Assembly: GCA_031549185.1 (NCBI GenBank) | Contig: JAVBQG010000017.1 | Coordinates: forward strand, 54,205-118,204 | From: JAVBQG01 sp031549185 | GTDB lineage: Bacteria; Synergistota; Synergistia; Synergistales; Synergistaceae | Direction: 5' to 3' | DNA length: 64,000 bases | Shown here: positions 25,049 to 32,778 of the stretch, piece after piece | Position numbering within the stretch: the first letter of the stretch is position 1 | How the letters are laid out: each line of letters starts with the position of its first letter | Made by a program: the position numbers and the translations under genes | Notes under the pieces: model-generated | What the model saw: only the letters and a program-made list of their open reading frames with translations | What the model was told of the DNA's origin: nothing | The model's database searches: none

Positions 25049-26068
25049 CTAATCTCTCTCGCGTACCAACGGCAGTGTGGAGCAGTGAATGCCGCCGCCG
25101 TGTTTTCTGCACTCGTGATAGGGGGTTGTAATGACCTCGATGCCGCGCGAGGCGAGTTTTTCGGCACTCCAGGGCGCGAGCCCGTCCATGACGATCTTGC
25201 CCGGTTTCAACGCGAGGCAGTTGACCGCGAAGCTCACATCCCGGTAATCGCCGTAGATCGCCTCGATCCCGAGCTCCTTCAGTTTGTCGATGAACCAGTA
25301 CGGCAACCGCTCGACGTTGATCAGTGCCTTGTCGTGATCCACCATGACGATCGCGCCGTCGAGATGCATGCTGAAACCGACCAGTGGAATCTCGATCAGG
25401 TCGATGCCCAGCACGTCGAGAACTTTTTTTACCTGGTCGACCGCGCATTGATTGCCGCGCGCGCTGAGCGAGATGGCGGCGACCCTTTCCGTGAGTATGC
25501 AGAAACTTCCACCCTCCATCAGCCCCTCGCCGTGAATCGTGTGGAGGATCGGCATGCCGATCTCCGCGATCTTCTTCGTGACGTACGCTTCTTCGCCGCG
25601 CCGGCCCGTTCCATAGGGGCGCCCAACGGGTCCCATGCGCGAGACGATGAAGCCGCCGTTCACCACGAGACCCATGTCACGTGTGAACATACTGTTCGGA
25701 TCGCGCGGTCCTCCGTCCATATAGACGATCTCTGCGCCGTGGTCGCGGATGATCTTGACGAGCGCGTCGTGCTCTGCCTGCATCCCTTCGATGTTCGGCC
25801 CTTTATCGGAGCGGAAATACCACTGTTCGTCGTCGTCGATCAGCGCGTCGATCGAAGGATCGTATTTGTTCTCCGTGATGATCCTCAACTCGTCGCCGGG
25901 GCGGTGCATCAGGATGGTCTTCAACGTTCCGACGTCGTTGTACACGCCCCACCTGCGCCCCCAGACGCGCTCCTGCATCGCCTCGTTCTCGAACGCAGGT
26001 GTCGCCTGCGGGACGATGCGCTCCAGAACGATGTGATAATACATTGAACTGTCATGCAAACTGCCCAT
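25049..26068 (-). CDS. Amidinotransferase-fold hydrolase (arginine deiminase/DDAH superfamily), copy 1
   Basis: A 339-residue guanidino-group modifying enzyme. The catalytic set of the superfamily is visible: Asp131 in FTRD, Glu185 in MEGGSF, His235 in SMHLDG and nucleophile Cys329 in GGGIHCSTLPL. Enzymes of this fold act on arginine, methylarginine, agmatine or peptidyl-arginine; the exact reaction is not given by these residues. It is the last gene of the four-gene operon starting at 29850, 20 bases after the NhaC-type carrier. A second copy opens the operon, so the two may act on successive or alternative substrates. Confidence 0.88.
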   Translation of the reverse strand: MGSLHDSSMYYHIVLERIVPQATPAFENEAMQERVWGRRWGVYNDVGTLKTILMHRPGDELRIITENKYDPSIDALIDDDEQWYFRSDKGPNIEGMQAEHDALVKIIRDHGAEIVYMDGGPRDPNSMFTRDMGLVVNGGFIVSRMGPVGRPYGTGRRGEEAYVTKKIAEIGMPILHTIHGEGLMEGGSFCILTERVAAISLSARGNQCAVDQVKKVLDVLGIDLIEIPLVGFSMHLDGAIVMVDHDKALINVERLPYWFIDKLKELGIEAIYGDYRDVSFAVNCLALKPGKIVMDGLAPWSAEKLASRGIEVITTPYHECRKHGGGIHCSTLPLVRERD

Positions 26069-26088
26069 CAGAACAAACCCTTTCTGCT

Positions 26089-27627
26089 TTATATTTCAGT
26101 TGGGCGCTGTCTTGCCACAATTGGTTCTCCGTTCTTGCCTCGCCACGTAACGCCGATCCCCATATAGGTAATAACCACGCTGACGATCGGGTTGATCCAG
26201 TTCAAAAAAGCGTAAGGCGCGTAGGCAAGCGTCGAAACGCCGAAAAGGTTGGCGTGAAACGCGCCACAGGAGTTCCACGGCACCAGGACCGAGGTGATTG
26301 TGCCGACGTCTTCAAGGCAACGAGAGAGCATTCTCGGGTGCAGCCCCCTCTCCGCATATGCCGATTGATACATACGCCCGGGGAGGACGATTGCCATGTA
26401 TTGGTCGGCCAGCAGAAGGTTGCACGCGAAAGAAGACAGGCAGGTCGTCAGCACAAGACCGCCGACCGTCTTGACTTTTTGCAGAATGGCCGCGAGAAGA
26501 ACCTCGAGGAAACGGCATCTCTCCATGATGCCGCCGTACGCCAGTGCCACGATGCTGAGCGAAACGACCCAGTTCATGCTTTGAAAGCCGCCGCGGGCCA
26601 TTAGCTCCTGCAACATTTTGCCGACTTCGGCGGCCAGTTCCGCCGGTATGGCCTGCAGGTTGTTTTCGCCAAGAACCTTGGCGACAGACGCCAGATCCTC
26701 CCCCGCGCCGGATATCTGTCCGATGATTGTCGGCTCGTAGCCCCACTGAAGGACGTTGATGATGTCCGGCAGGCTGGCTCCCTGCACGAGACAGAGAACA
26801 AAGCCGGATGCCACGCCGGCCAACAGTGCGGGAAGGGCCGGTATCTTCAGAATGACGAGACCGATAACGAGCACCGGAGGCAGGAGGCCGAGCGGGGAGA
26901 TGTGAAATTCGCTCTGCATGATCGTCTTGATTGCATCGATCTTCTGCGTATCCAATGTCCCGCCAGTGTACCCCATGCTCATCGCGACGCATATGATGAA
27001 GACGATGACATAGGTGGGGCCAGTCGTCCAGATCATCCCTTTGATGTGTTGGAAGAGGTCCGTCCCCGAGACCGCTGGAGCTAGGTTCGTCGTGTCCGAC
27101 AGGGGTGACATCTTATCGCCGAAATACGCGCCGGATATGATGATACCCGCGGCGAGTGCCTTGGAAATGCCAAGGCCTGCCGCAATGCCGATGAGCGCGA
27201 TTCCGACCGTACCGGTCGTACCCCAGGAACTGCCAGTAGCGAGTGAGACAATCGAACAGATGAGGAGGGTGCTGACTAGGAAAATACTCGGCGACAAAAT
27301 GGAAAGGCCATAGTAGATCATGCTTGGCACGACGCCGCTCTTGATCCAGGAACTCACTACGATACCGATGGTGTACATGATGAGAATCGACATCATCGCC
27401 ATGTTGATGCCGGTGAGAATTCCGTCCGCAATGTCGTCCCACGGACATTTGAGAACGAAAAAGCCGAACACGCCCGCGAAGACAGCTGATATCGCGACAG
27501 GGATGTGCACGTCGATCTCCCAGGCGAAGACACTGGCGCTGATGACGATCATGGTGAATACGAGTACGATCAGCGATTCGAAAATATTGGGGGTTCGAGT
27601 CGTTCTTTTCTCCTTCACTTCGCTCAT
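26089..27627 (-). CDS. NhaC-family Na+-coupled antiporter/carrier
   Basis: Integral membrane protein of 512 residues with about 11-12 helices. The segment SGAYFGDKMSPLSDTTNLAPA is the NhaC family hallmark (seen here at about residues 165-185), and CSIVSLATGSSWGTTGTVG precedes it. Members exchange Na+ or H+ for organic solutes (malate/lactate, tyrosine and others) as well as acting as Na+/H+ antiporters. In this operon of arginine- and isoaspartyl-handling enzymes, a role in uptake of the dipeptide or export of an end product is more likely than pH control; that is inference. The ATG at 27627 has AGAGGTG upstream. Confidence 0.88.
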   Translation of the reverse strand: MSEVKEKRTTRTPNIFESLIVLVFTMIVISASVFAWEIDVHIPVAISAVFAGVFGFFVLKCPWDDIADGILTGINMAMMSILIMYTIGIVVSSWIKSGVVPSMIYYGLSILSPSIFLVSTLLICSIVSLATGSSWGTTGTVGIALIGIAAGLGISKALAAGIIISGAYFGDKMSPLSDTTNLAPAVSGTDLFQHIKGMIWTTGPTYVIVFIICVAMSMGYTGGTLDTQKIDAIKTIMQSEFHISPLGLLPPVLVIGLVILKIPALPALLAGVASGFVLCLVQGASLPDIINVLQWGYEPTIIGQISGAGEDLASVAKVLGENNLQAIPAELAAEVGKMLQELMARGGFQSMNWVVSLSIVALAYGGIMERCRFLEVLLAAILQKVKTVGGLVLTTCLSSFACNLLLADQYMAIVLPGRMYQSAYAERGLHPRMLSRCLEDVGTITSVLVPWNSCGAFHANLFGVSTLAYAPYAFLNWINPIVSVVITYMGIGVTWRGKNGEPIVARQRPTEI

Positions 27628-27655
27628 TTTTTTCACCTCTACTTGACAATGTGTT

Positions 27656-28849
27656 TTATGTGCGTACTCTTTCGCCCCTCACGTCTGCCTCGAAGGGGCT
27701 GTTCATAATCGCCTTCCCGTTTTTCATCGCTGTGCGTCCCCTCATATAGACCCCCTCAATGTTCCATTTTTCATCGAAAACCAGAATATCGGCGTCCATA
27801 CCGACTCCAAGATGTCCCTTGCTTCCGAACCTGAGTCGTTGGGCCGGGTTGAGCGTGGAGAACGAAATCGCAAGAGCGGGCTCGACTCCGTCCATGATCA
27901 TGGCCTTCGTGTTGTCCCACGTGGACGAAACTCGCTCCACATACAGCCCGTCGGTCGTACCGTCGTTTTTTACAAAAGGTAACGCAACGTTACCGTCGGA
28001 ACTCATTGTGATGAGAGAGGGGGCGACGCCTTCGTTCAGGAGAAATTCGATTGCCTGCGACGCCTTGATCGACCGGGAGCAGCCACGCGATGCCTCCAGT
28101 ATTGCGCTGATGTCGACGACGCCCCCGCCGAACGCGTAGCGTTTCGCGTTCTCGAGCATCGCCTTGTCCGTATTGCAGTGCGTGGGGACTATCCGATCGG
28201 CAGGTACGCCGGAGGCGGCGCGAACCTTCTCCAGAATTTCGTAGGCGTCACCGTACTCTGCGATATGGATATGCAGGACGCCCGCTTTACCCGTCTGCAG
28301 GCCCGCGGTGTACACTTCGCTCGCCAGGCGCATCAATTCCTCGATGGAGGGGTGAGAGGAGAATTTGTCGGTCATGGAGACTTTTGCTCCAACGACATGA
28401 GGAATGGTCACGATGTCCTCGGGGGCGCTCGGCGTGATGCTGGGAGGAGGACACCTGAAATTTCCTGTGTACATATATGTGGAGAGTCCCTCGTGGGCGA
28501 GGGTCTGTGTTTTATAGTTGAGATTCCTGAGATCTTCGCAGCCATATCCAAAACCGAGGATTCCCACGGCCGTTGTGACACCGCCTTTGACAAAATCCGA
28601 GAGAAAAATTTCCGGCGTCTTGCAGGAAAATCCTTCGTCCCACGCCGCTCCGATAAAATGAACGTGTCCGTCGACGATGCCTGGCGATACGACCCGCCCC
28701 TCTAGATCCACCATCTTGACGGAGAGATTCCCGACATCGAGTTTTTCGCCCATCGCGACGATTTTCGAAGCCGCCACCAGAATATCGACACACTGTCCTT
28801 CGTATTGCGGGTCGGCGATAAGAGGTTTTACGTTTTTCAGCAGGATCAT
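27656..28849 (-). CDS. iadA: Isoaspartyl dipeptidase (beta-aspartyl peptidase)
   Basis: Binuclear metal amidohydrolase of 397 residues that cuts isoaspartyl dipeptides. VDGHVHFIGA gives the first metal-binding His pair; GKAGVLHIHIAEYG and VPTHCN supply later His ligands, and TMSSDGNVALP holds the catalytic Asp, all as in IadA. Usual length is about 390. The gene sits between the second amidinotransferase-fold gene and the NhaC carrier; GGAGG precedes the ATG. The context with arginine-modifying enzymes suggests beta-Asp-Arg as a natural substrate, which remains to be shown. Confidence 0.9.
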   Translation of the reverse strand: MILLKNVKPLIADPQYEGQCVDILVAASKIVAMGEKLDVGNLSVKMVDLEGRVVSPGIVDGHVHFIGAAWDEGFSCKTPEIFLSDFVKGGVTTAVGILGFGYGCEDLRNLNYKTQTLAHEGLSTYMYTGNFRCPPPSITPSAPEDIVTIPHVVGAKVSMTDKFSSHPSIEELMRLASEVYTAGLQTGKAGVLHIHIAEYGDAYEILEKVRAASGVPADRIVPTHCNTDKAMLENAKRYAFGGGVVDISAILEASRGCSRSIKASQAIEFLLNEGVAPSLITMSSDGNVALPFVKNDGTTDGLYVERVSSTWDNTKAMIMDGVEPALAISFSTLNPAQRLRFGSKGHLGVGMDADILVFDEKWNIEGVYMRGRTAMKNGKAIMNSPFEADVRGERVRT

Positions 28850-28884
28850 TTCAACACCTCCTCAGGATACGATCGAGCTTTCCG

Positions 28885-29850
28885 TCAAACGGGTTTGCGT
28901 TTCAGGAAAGCCGTCATACAGTGTATAGCCCCCCACCCCTTGACGATTTCGGGCAGCTCGATCTCGATGCACTCGATGGCGTTCTCCTCGAGTATTTGCT
29001 TTGTCACCGGGTTGCCCGCCGGCATGACCACCTTCCCCGGTTCCAGCGCCACGAAGTTGATCGAAAACGTCTGTTTAACCTCCGTGATTGCGGGTGTCTC
29101 AATGATCGAAAAACCGAGATCCATCAGCCCCTTGCAGAGGTCATACGATACCTGCCATGGGAAAAGAATGATCTTTTTGCGATCCGGAATGTTCATCAGG
29201 CCGTCCAGGTGTGCATGGCCGTACGGGATCTGGAAATGGAGGACGTTCTCCACTCCCATGCCCCTCAATACCCATTCGACCTGCTCGATACCTGATTTGT
29301 TCGCCCGGCACCCGGAGCCGATGATAATGCTTCTCCGGTCGACCCACATGGCGCAGGCACCCTCAAAAATTCCCTCCCCGTGGATGGTTGCGAGGATGGG
29401 AACCCCCAGCCGGGCAAGGGCTTCGGCGGCAAAACGCTCTTCTCCCCGGCGGGCCTCCATTGCCGGGCGACAAACGATTGCCCCTTCCGGTGTCATCAGT
29501 ATCTGATCGCGTACGAAAAGAGCGTTGGGACGGTCCAGCCTCGCTCCCTCGATATAGTGCACCTCGACGCCGTATTGACGATATATTTCCGCCAGGGCAT
29601 CATGTTCAACGCGTGCTCTGTCGGCGTCGATGGCACTTTTGAAACGGACGGAAGCGGGATCCGTGACGGCATCCATCTCGGGTCCGGGTCGATGCATCAA
29701 AACCGCTTTCAATTTGCCACACTCCGAATCGCAATACCAGTCGCCCCAATAATCATTCATGGATTCGGCAAAGTTGCGAGTGCTTGGAAACCATCGTTCG
29801 CCGTTTACATTAACGCCGGGAAACCCGGAGTTGCTTGCTGCGTTGTTCAT
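28885..29850 (-). CDS. Amidinotransferase-fold hydrolase (arginine deiminase/DDAH superfamily), copy 2
   Basis: A 321-residue paralogue of the enzyme at 25049-26068. Catalytic residues are recognisable as Asp115 (FVRD), Glu163 (FEGA, where copy 1 has EGG), His214 (AHLDG) and Cys311 (AIHCMTAF). The Gly-to-Ala change next to the Glu and a shorter N-terminus suggest a substrate different from copy 1. First gene of the four-gene operon; GGAGG lies eight bases before the ATG, and a near-consensus promoter lies at 29920-29948. Confidence 0.88.
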   Translation of the reverse strand: MNNAASNSGFPGVNVNGERWFPSTRNFAESMNDYWGDWYCDSECGKLKAVLMHRPGPEMDAVTDPASVRFKSAIDADRARVEHDALAEIYRQYGVEVHYIEGARLDRPNALFVRDQILMTPEGAIVCRPAMEARRGEERFAAEALARLGVPILATIHGEGIFEGACAMWVDRRSIIIGSGCRANKSGIEQVEWVLRGMGVENVLHFQIPYGHAHLDGLMNIPDRKKIILFPWQVSYDLCKGLMDLGFSIIETPAITEVKQTFSINFVALEPGKVVMPAGNPVTKQILEENAIECIEIELPEIVKGWGAIHCMTAFLKRKPV

Positions 29851-29910
29851 TTTTTCGACCTCCGCCTCGAATGAATTTTCCTATCTCCCAATTATTTTCA
29901 TCTTATTCAA

Positions 29911-29949
29911 CTTGACTACATAATACGGTCTGTTACGATAGAAGTCAAG
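29911..29949. promoter_or_regulatory. Overlapping face-to-face promoters within an inverted repeat
   Basis: CTTGACT (29911-29917) and its reverse complement AGTCAAG (29943-29949) frame 25 bases. Each carries a -35 TTGACT for one direction. On the - strand TATTAT (29925-29920) follows at 17 bases, for the amidinotransferase/iadA operon. On the + strand TACGAT (29934-29939), with a TGT extension, follows at 16 bases, for the XRE regulator. The two promoters cannot be occupied at once, and a regulator bound to the repeat would control both. Confidence 0.75.
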
Positions 29950-30029
29950 AAGCCACTATCGCCTGATTCGGGAAGGCTTTCGAGATGTGTTCGCCAGTAT
30001 GGAAATTTTATGAAAAAGAGGTATTCGAA

Positions 30030-30581
30030 ATGCCGCTGGGAAAAGTAGTGAAACGGATTCGAGAGGATCGCTCGTTTACCCTGAAAGAGTTGTCCAGATT
30101 GTCGGGAATATCCGTGTCTCACCTCTCGAAGCTGGAAAACGATAAAACCAAACTGAGCGTGGATGCCCTGCGCAAACTCGCTGACGCCTTGGGTGTTCCA
30201 CTGTCGAACATCATGATGACGCAGGAAGTTCCGAGGATCAGCCCTGTCCGTGCCGGCGAGGGGTTCGTCGTAAATCGTGACACGGCGTCTCATCCTGTTT
30301 TGGAACGTTATCTGACGATTCGAAGAAGCGCCCGAATGCAGCCGATGATCATGACTTTCCCGGCAGGAGCTGACAGTGGACCGGTCTATTCGCACTTGGG
30401 CGACGAGTTTTTTTACGTCCTTGAGGGCGAAGTGCGTTTTTATTATGGGGAAGAGACGACTTTCGACATGCTGCGAGGAGATTTCCTGTACTACGACTGC
30501 GGCGTGCCTCACCGGTGGGAAAACATAGGCAAAAAAGAGGAGGCGGTATTGCTGATGTGCAATACGCCTCCTGTAATATGA
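30030..30581 (+). CDS. XRE-family regulator with C-terminal cupin domain
   Basis: A 183-residue DNA-binding regulator. Residues 1-65 form an XRE helix-turn-helix (VVKRIREDRSFTLKELSRLS, then GISVSHLSKLEN). Residues 100-183 form a cupin sensor with GDEFFYVLEGEVRFYYG and the GDFLYYDCGVPHRWEN block, which holds the candidate metal or ligand residues. This architecture is common for repressors of amino-acid or peptide catabolism. It is transcribed divergently from the amidinotransferase/iadA operon and most likely controls it and itself. The ATG at 30030 has AGAGG eight bases upstream; earlier in-frame starts lack one. Confidence 0.92.
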   Translation: MPLGKVVKRIREDRSFTLKELSRLSGISVSHLSKLENDKTKLSVDALRKLADALGVPLSNIMMTQEVPRISPVRAGEGFVVNRDTASHPVLERYLTIRRSARMQPMIMTFPAGADSGPVYSHLGDEFFYVLEGEVRFYYGEETTFDMLRGDFLYYDCGVPHRWENIGKKEEAVLLMCNTPPVI

Positions 30582-30596
30582 ATCGAAACTGTCCGC

Positions 30597-31196
30597 TTAT
30601 TCCTTGTTGCGCCGGAGGCCCATCGCCAGAAGCGCAAAGAGGAACGCGGCCCCGCCCGCTCCCGCGTCGCAGCCGCTTCCGGTGTCGGGGATCTCCGGTT
30701 TCGGGGTGCCCTCTTTCCAGAGGGCGCAGTCCGCGTTGACTTCGCAGTCGCCGAACCCGTCGATGTCCACGTTGCCGCGCATCTTGACCGTTCCGCTCGT
30801 GGTGCTGGTCAGCGTGATGGTGTACGTGAGCCCGTTGATGGTGAACGACGGCAGCGTCAGCGGGTTGCTCACGGTCGGGTTGAAATCCGTGATGGGAATG
30901 GGGGCGGGAAGCTGTTCCGTGTCGGAGTAGCTCCATGCGTTGAACTCCGCTTTCGTCGCGTGCAGTGTGGCGCTCACGTCGTAGCCCGTGATGGTTTCCA
31001 CGTCGCCCGAGATCGTCGAGTGAATGTTGATGTATCCGTCCGCTGTGAGTTCGACGCGCAGAATGCCCTTCTCCGCGAAACCCGCGCCCTCCGCCAGCCA
31101 CTTGCCTCCGATTGTCTGCGTCGGATCGGCCCATGCCGCCGTCGCAGTCAGAAGAAACAAGAGAACCCAGCAACTCATGATCGACAATTTCCGCAT
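30597..31196 (-). CDS. Secreted protein with Synerg-CTERM sorting tail
   Basis: A 199-residue exported protein of unknown function. Residues 1-23 are a signal peptide (MRKLSIMSCWVLLFLL, cleavage near AAWAD). The middle is beta-rich and Thr/Ser-rich, with a 'GTVKMRGNVDIDGFGDC' patch. The C-terminus is TGSGCDAG, then a hydrophobic run AAFLFALLAMGL, then RRNKE: the Synerg-CTERM sorting signal known from Synergistota, thought to be processed and anchored at the cell surface. The ATG at 31196 has GGAGGAG upstream. Single gene, convergent with the XRE regulator. Confidence 0.85.
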   Translation of the reverse strand: MRKLSIMSCWVLLFLLTATAAWADPTQTIGGKWLAEGAGFAEKGILRVELTADGYINIHSTISGDVETITGYDVSATLHATKAEFNAWSYSDTEQLPAPIPITDFNPTVSNPLTLPSFTINGLTYTITLTSTTSGTVKMRGNVDIDGFGDCEVNADCALWKEGTPKPEIPDTGSGCDAGAGGAAFLFALLAMGLRRNKE

Positions 31197-31345
31197 GTCT
31201 AACTCCTCCTCCAGTCGAGCTTCTGAAAACGCGATGCTGTACGATCGCGCTCGCATTTTATCCTCTGGGGGATCGGGAGCCGTCCGCCTTTTTGCCTGAT
31301 CCTGCCAGGGGGGGATCGCAGGAATGAAGGTGTGAATCGATTTTT

Positions 31346-32164
31346 TTATTCGATGTTCTGGGTGGCGACCGATCGGGGGAGACCCTGCGCCTTTGCCGTG
31401 ACGACCTCGCAGACCGGCAGCGCCTCCGGATCGAGAACCTTCGCGACGCTGCCCAGGTCCATGAATTTTACACCCTCGTCGCGGCAGCGCAACAGAAAGT
31501 CGCGCAGCGGTCCCCGCAATTCTCGCGATACGGCGACGGCCGCGTTCATGGGCAGCACGGTGAGGCCGATGGACAGGTTCGCCTCGAGCAGCCGCAGGCG
31601 CTCTTGTATTTGATCGCTAGTCGCGCCCTTCATGGCTACCTCGACCGGAGGCAGCGTGTCGGGTATCTGGGGCGTCGAGAACGTCTTCCACGAAAGTTTG
31701 GGCAGATAGGGGTAGAAGCCGAAGGTGTCGCTGCAGTATTTGAAGTGCATGGTGTCCTGCACGCGGAGGCTCATGTAGTTGACCTGCCACCCTGGCGCGG
31801 CGAATCCGCTCGGCCGGACGCTGGTCCTGCGCGTGAAGGCCTCTACCGCCCGTTTGACGTCGGCCTCCAGGGTGGTGTCTTGCATCTTGTCGAGTCGTGC
31901 CTCCCACTCCTGCGGGTTCCAGCCGTAGACGCCGCAGTCCTGCCCGCGCTTGGCGGCGTCGCGCAGGACGCCGGGGGAGGACTCCACGATCGCGGTCCCT
32001 TCGCCGAAGAGCTTGCGCAGTCCGCCGCCCGCGCTCTCCGTCCCCATGCCGAAGAAGAAACTGCCGAACGCATACAGTTCGTCCATGATGTCCAGCAGGC
32101 GCGGCACTCCTTCGAGGTATGCTTTTTGCGTATCCGTGTAGACCTTGATCGCGAGGATCTTCAT
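31346..32164 (-). CDS. Polysaccharide deacetylase (NodB/ArnD-like) homologue lacking metal ligands
   Basis: 272 residues resembling ArnD-type deformylases in the region LEGVPRLLDIM, the SFFFGMGTESAGG block, SGFAAPGWQVN and the YCSDTFGFYPYLP block. The catalytic first Asp of the family (in the D-x-D near the N-terminus) is Tyr9 here, with only Asp11 kept, and the H-x-x-x-H metal site is replaced by YGWNPQEW, with no His. It is therefore probably not a zinc deacetylase and may be a pseudoenzyme or have another function. It overlaps the methyltransferase gene by four bases (ATGA), so the two are coupled. Confidence 0.75.
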   Translation of the reverse strand: MKILAIKVYTDTQKAYLEGVPRLLDIMDELYAFGSFFFGMGTESAGGGLRKLFGEGTAIVESSPGVLRDAAKRGQDCGVYGWNPQEWEARLDKMQDTTLEADVKRAVEAFTRRTSVRPSGFAAPGWQVNYMSLRVQDTMHFKYCSDTFGFYPYLPKLSWKTFSTPQIPDTLPPVEVAMKGATSDQIQERLRLLEANLSIGLTVLPMNAAVAVSRELRGPLRDFLLRCRDEGVKFMDLGSVAKVLDPEALPVCEVVTAKAQGLPRSVATQNIE

Positions 32165-32766
32165 GTTTCAAGCGGCGAGTCGGCCGCGCGCGGTTTGCGG
32201 AAGACCTCGACCTTGGCGGGGGGGATGTTGCAGAGTACGAAGCGCATGCGAACCTTGCGAAAATCCTTCGGAACGTACGGCATCTCCCCGACGAGCGCGT
32301 ACGTGAACTGCACGTAGAGCCCGCCGGGCGAGAGCGTCCGACCGATGACGTTCATGATGGAGACCGACACCTCGTGGGGGAGGCTGCGGAAGGGCAGGCT
32401 CGACACGACGGCGCGGATGCTTCTGCCCGACGCCATCGACTCCAGCTCCTCCGCCCCGCCGCACCGCACGTCGACGCCCGGAAATTTCTTTGTCAGAGTC
32501 TCCGCAAGCGGCTCGGATTTCTCGACGACCAGCAGCCGGTCGCGAGGGACGCCGTGCGACAGCAGTGCCTCCGTGACCGGCCCGGTTCCGGCGCCGAGTT
32601 CGACCACGAGGCCCTTCGATCCGAGCAACAGGGGAGAGACCGCTTCGACCATCGCGCCGGACAGCGCCGGCGAGCTGGGGCAGATCGTCCCCATGTCCCC
32701 TGGGGATCGGATCAGTTCGTGCAACAGCATATATTGCTGTGAGATCCGCTCTTTGATCCCTCCCAT
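32161..32766 (-). CDS. SAM-dependent methyltransferase, phospholipid N-methyltransferase-like
   Basis: A 201-residue Rossmann-fold methyltransferase. VVELGAGTGPVTEALL is the SAM-binding motif I, and LLVVEKSEPLAE motif II. The N-terminal HELIRSPGDMGTICPSSPALSGAM is like that of PmtA-type phospholipid methyltransferases and rRNA-dimethylase relatives, and SSLPFRSLP matches the lipid-type active-site loop. It may methylate membrane lipids. It lies 12 bases after the flavodiiron gene and overlaps the deacetylase-like gene, so all three are probably co-transcribed. Confidence 0.82.
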   Translation of the reverse strand: MGGIKERISQQYMLLHELIRSPGDMGTICPSSPALSGAMVEAVSPLLLGSKGLVVELGAGTGPVTEALLSHGVPRDRLLVVEKSEPLAETLTKKFPGVDVRCGGAEELESMASGRSIRAVVSSLPFRSLPHEVSVSIMNVIGRTLSPGGLYVQFTYALVGEMPYVPKDFRKVRMRFVLCNIPPAKVEVFRKPRAADSPLET

Positions 32767-32778
32767 GCGTCTCTTTCC

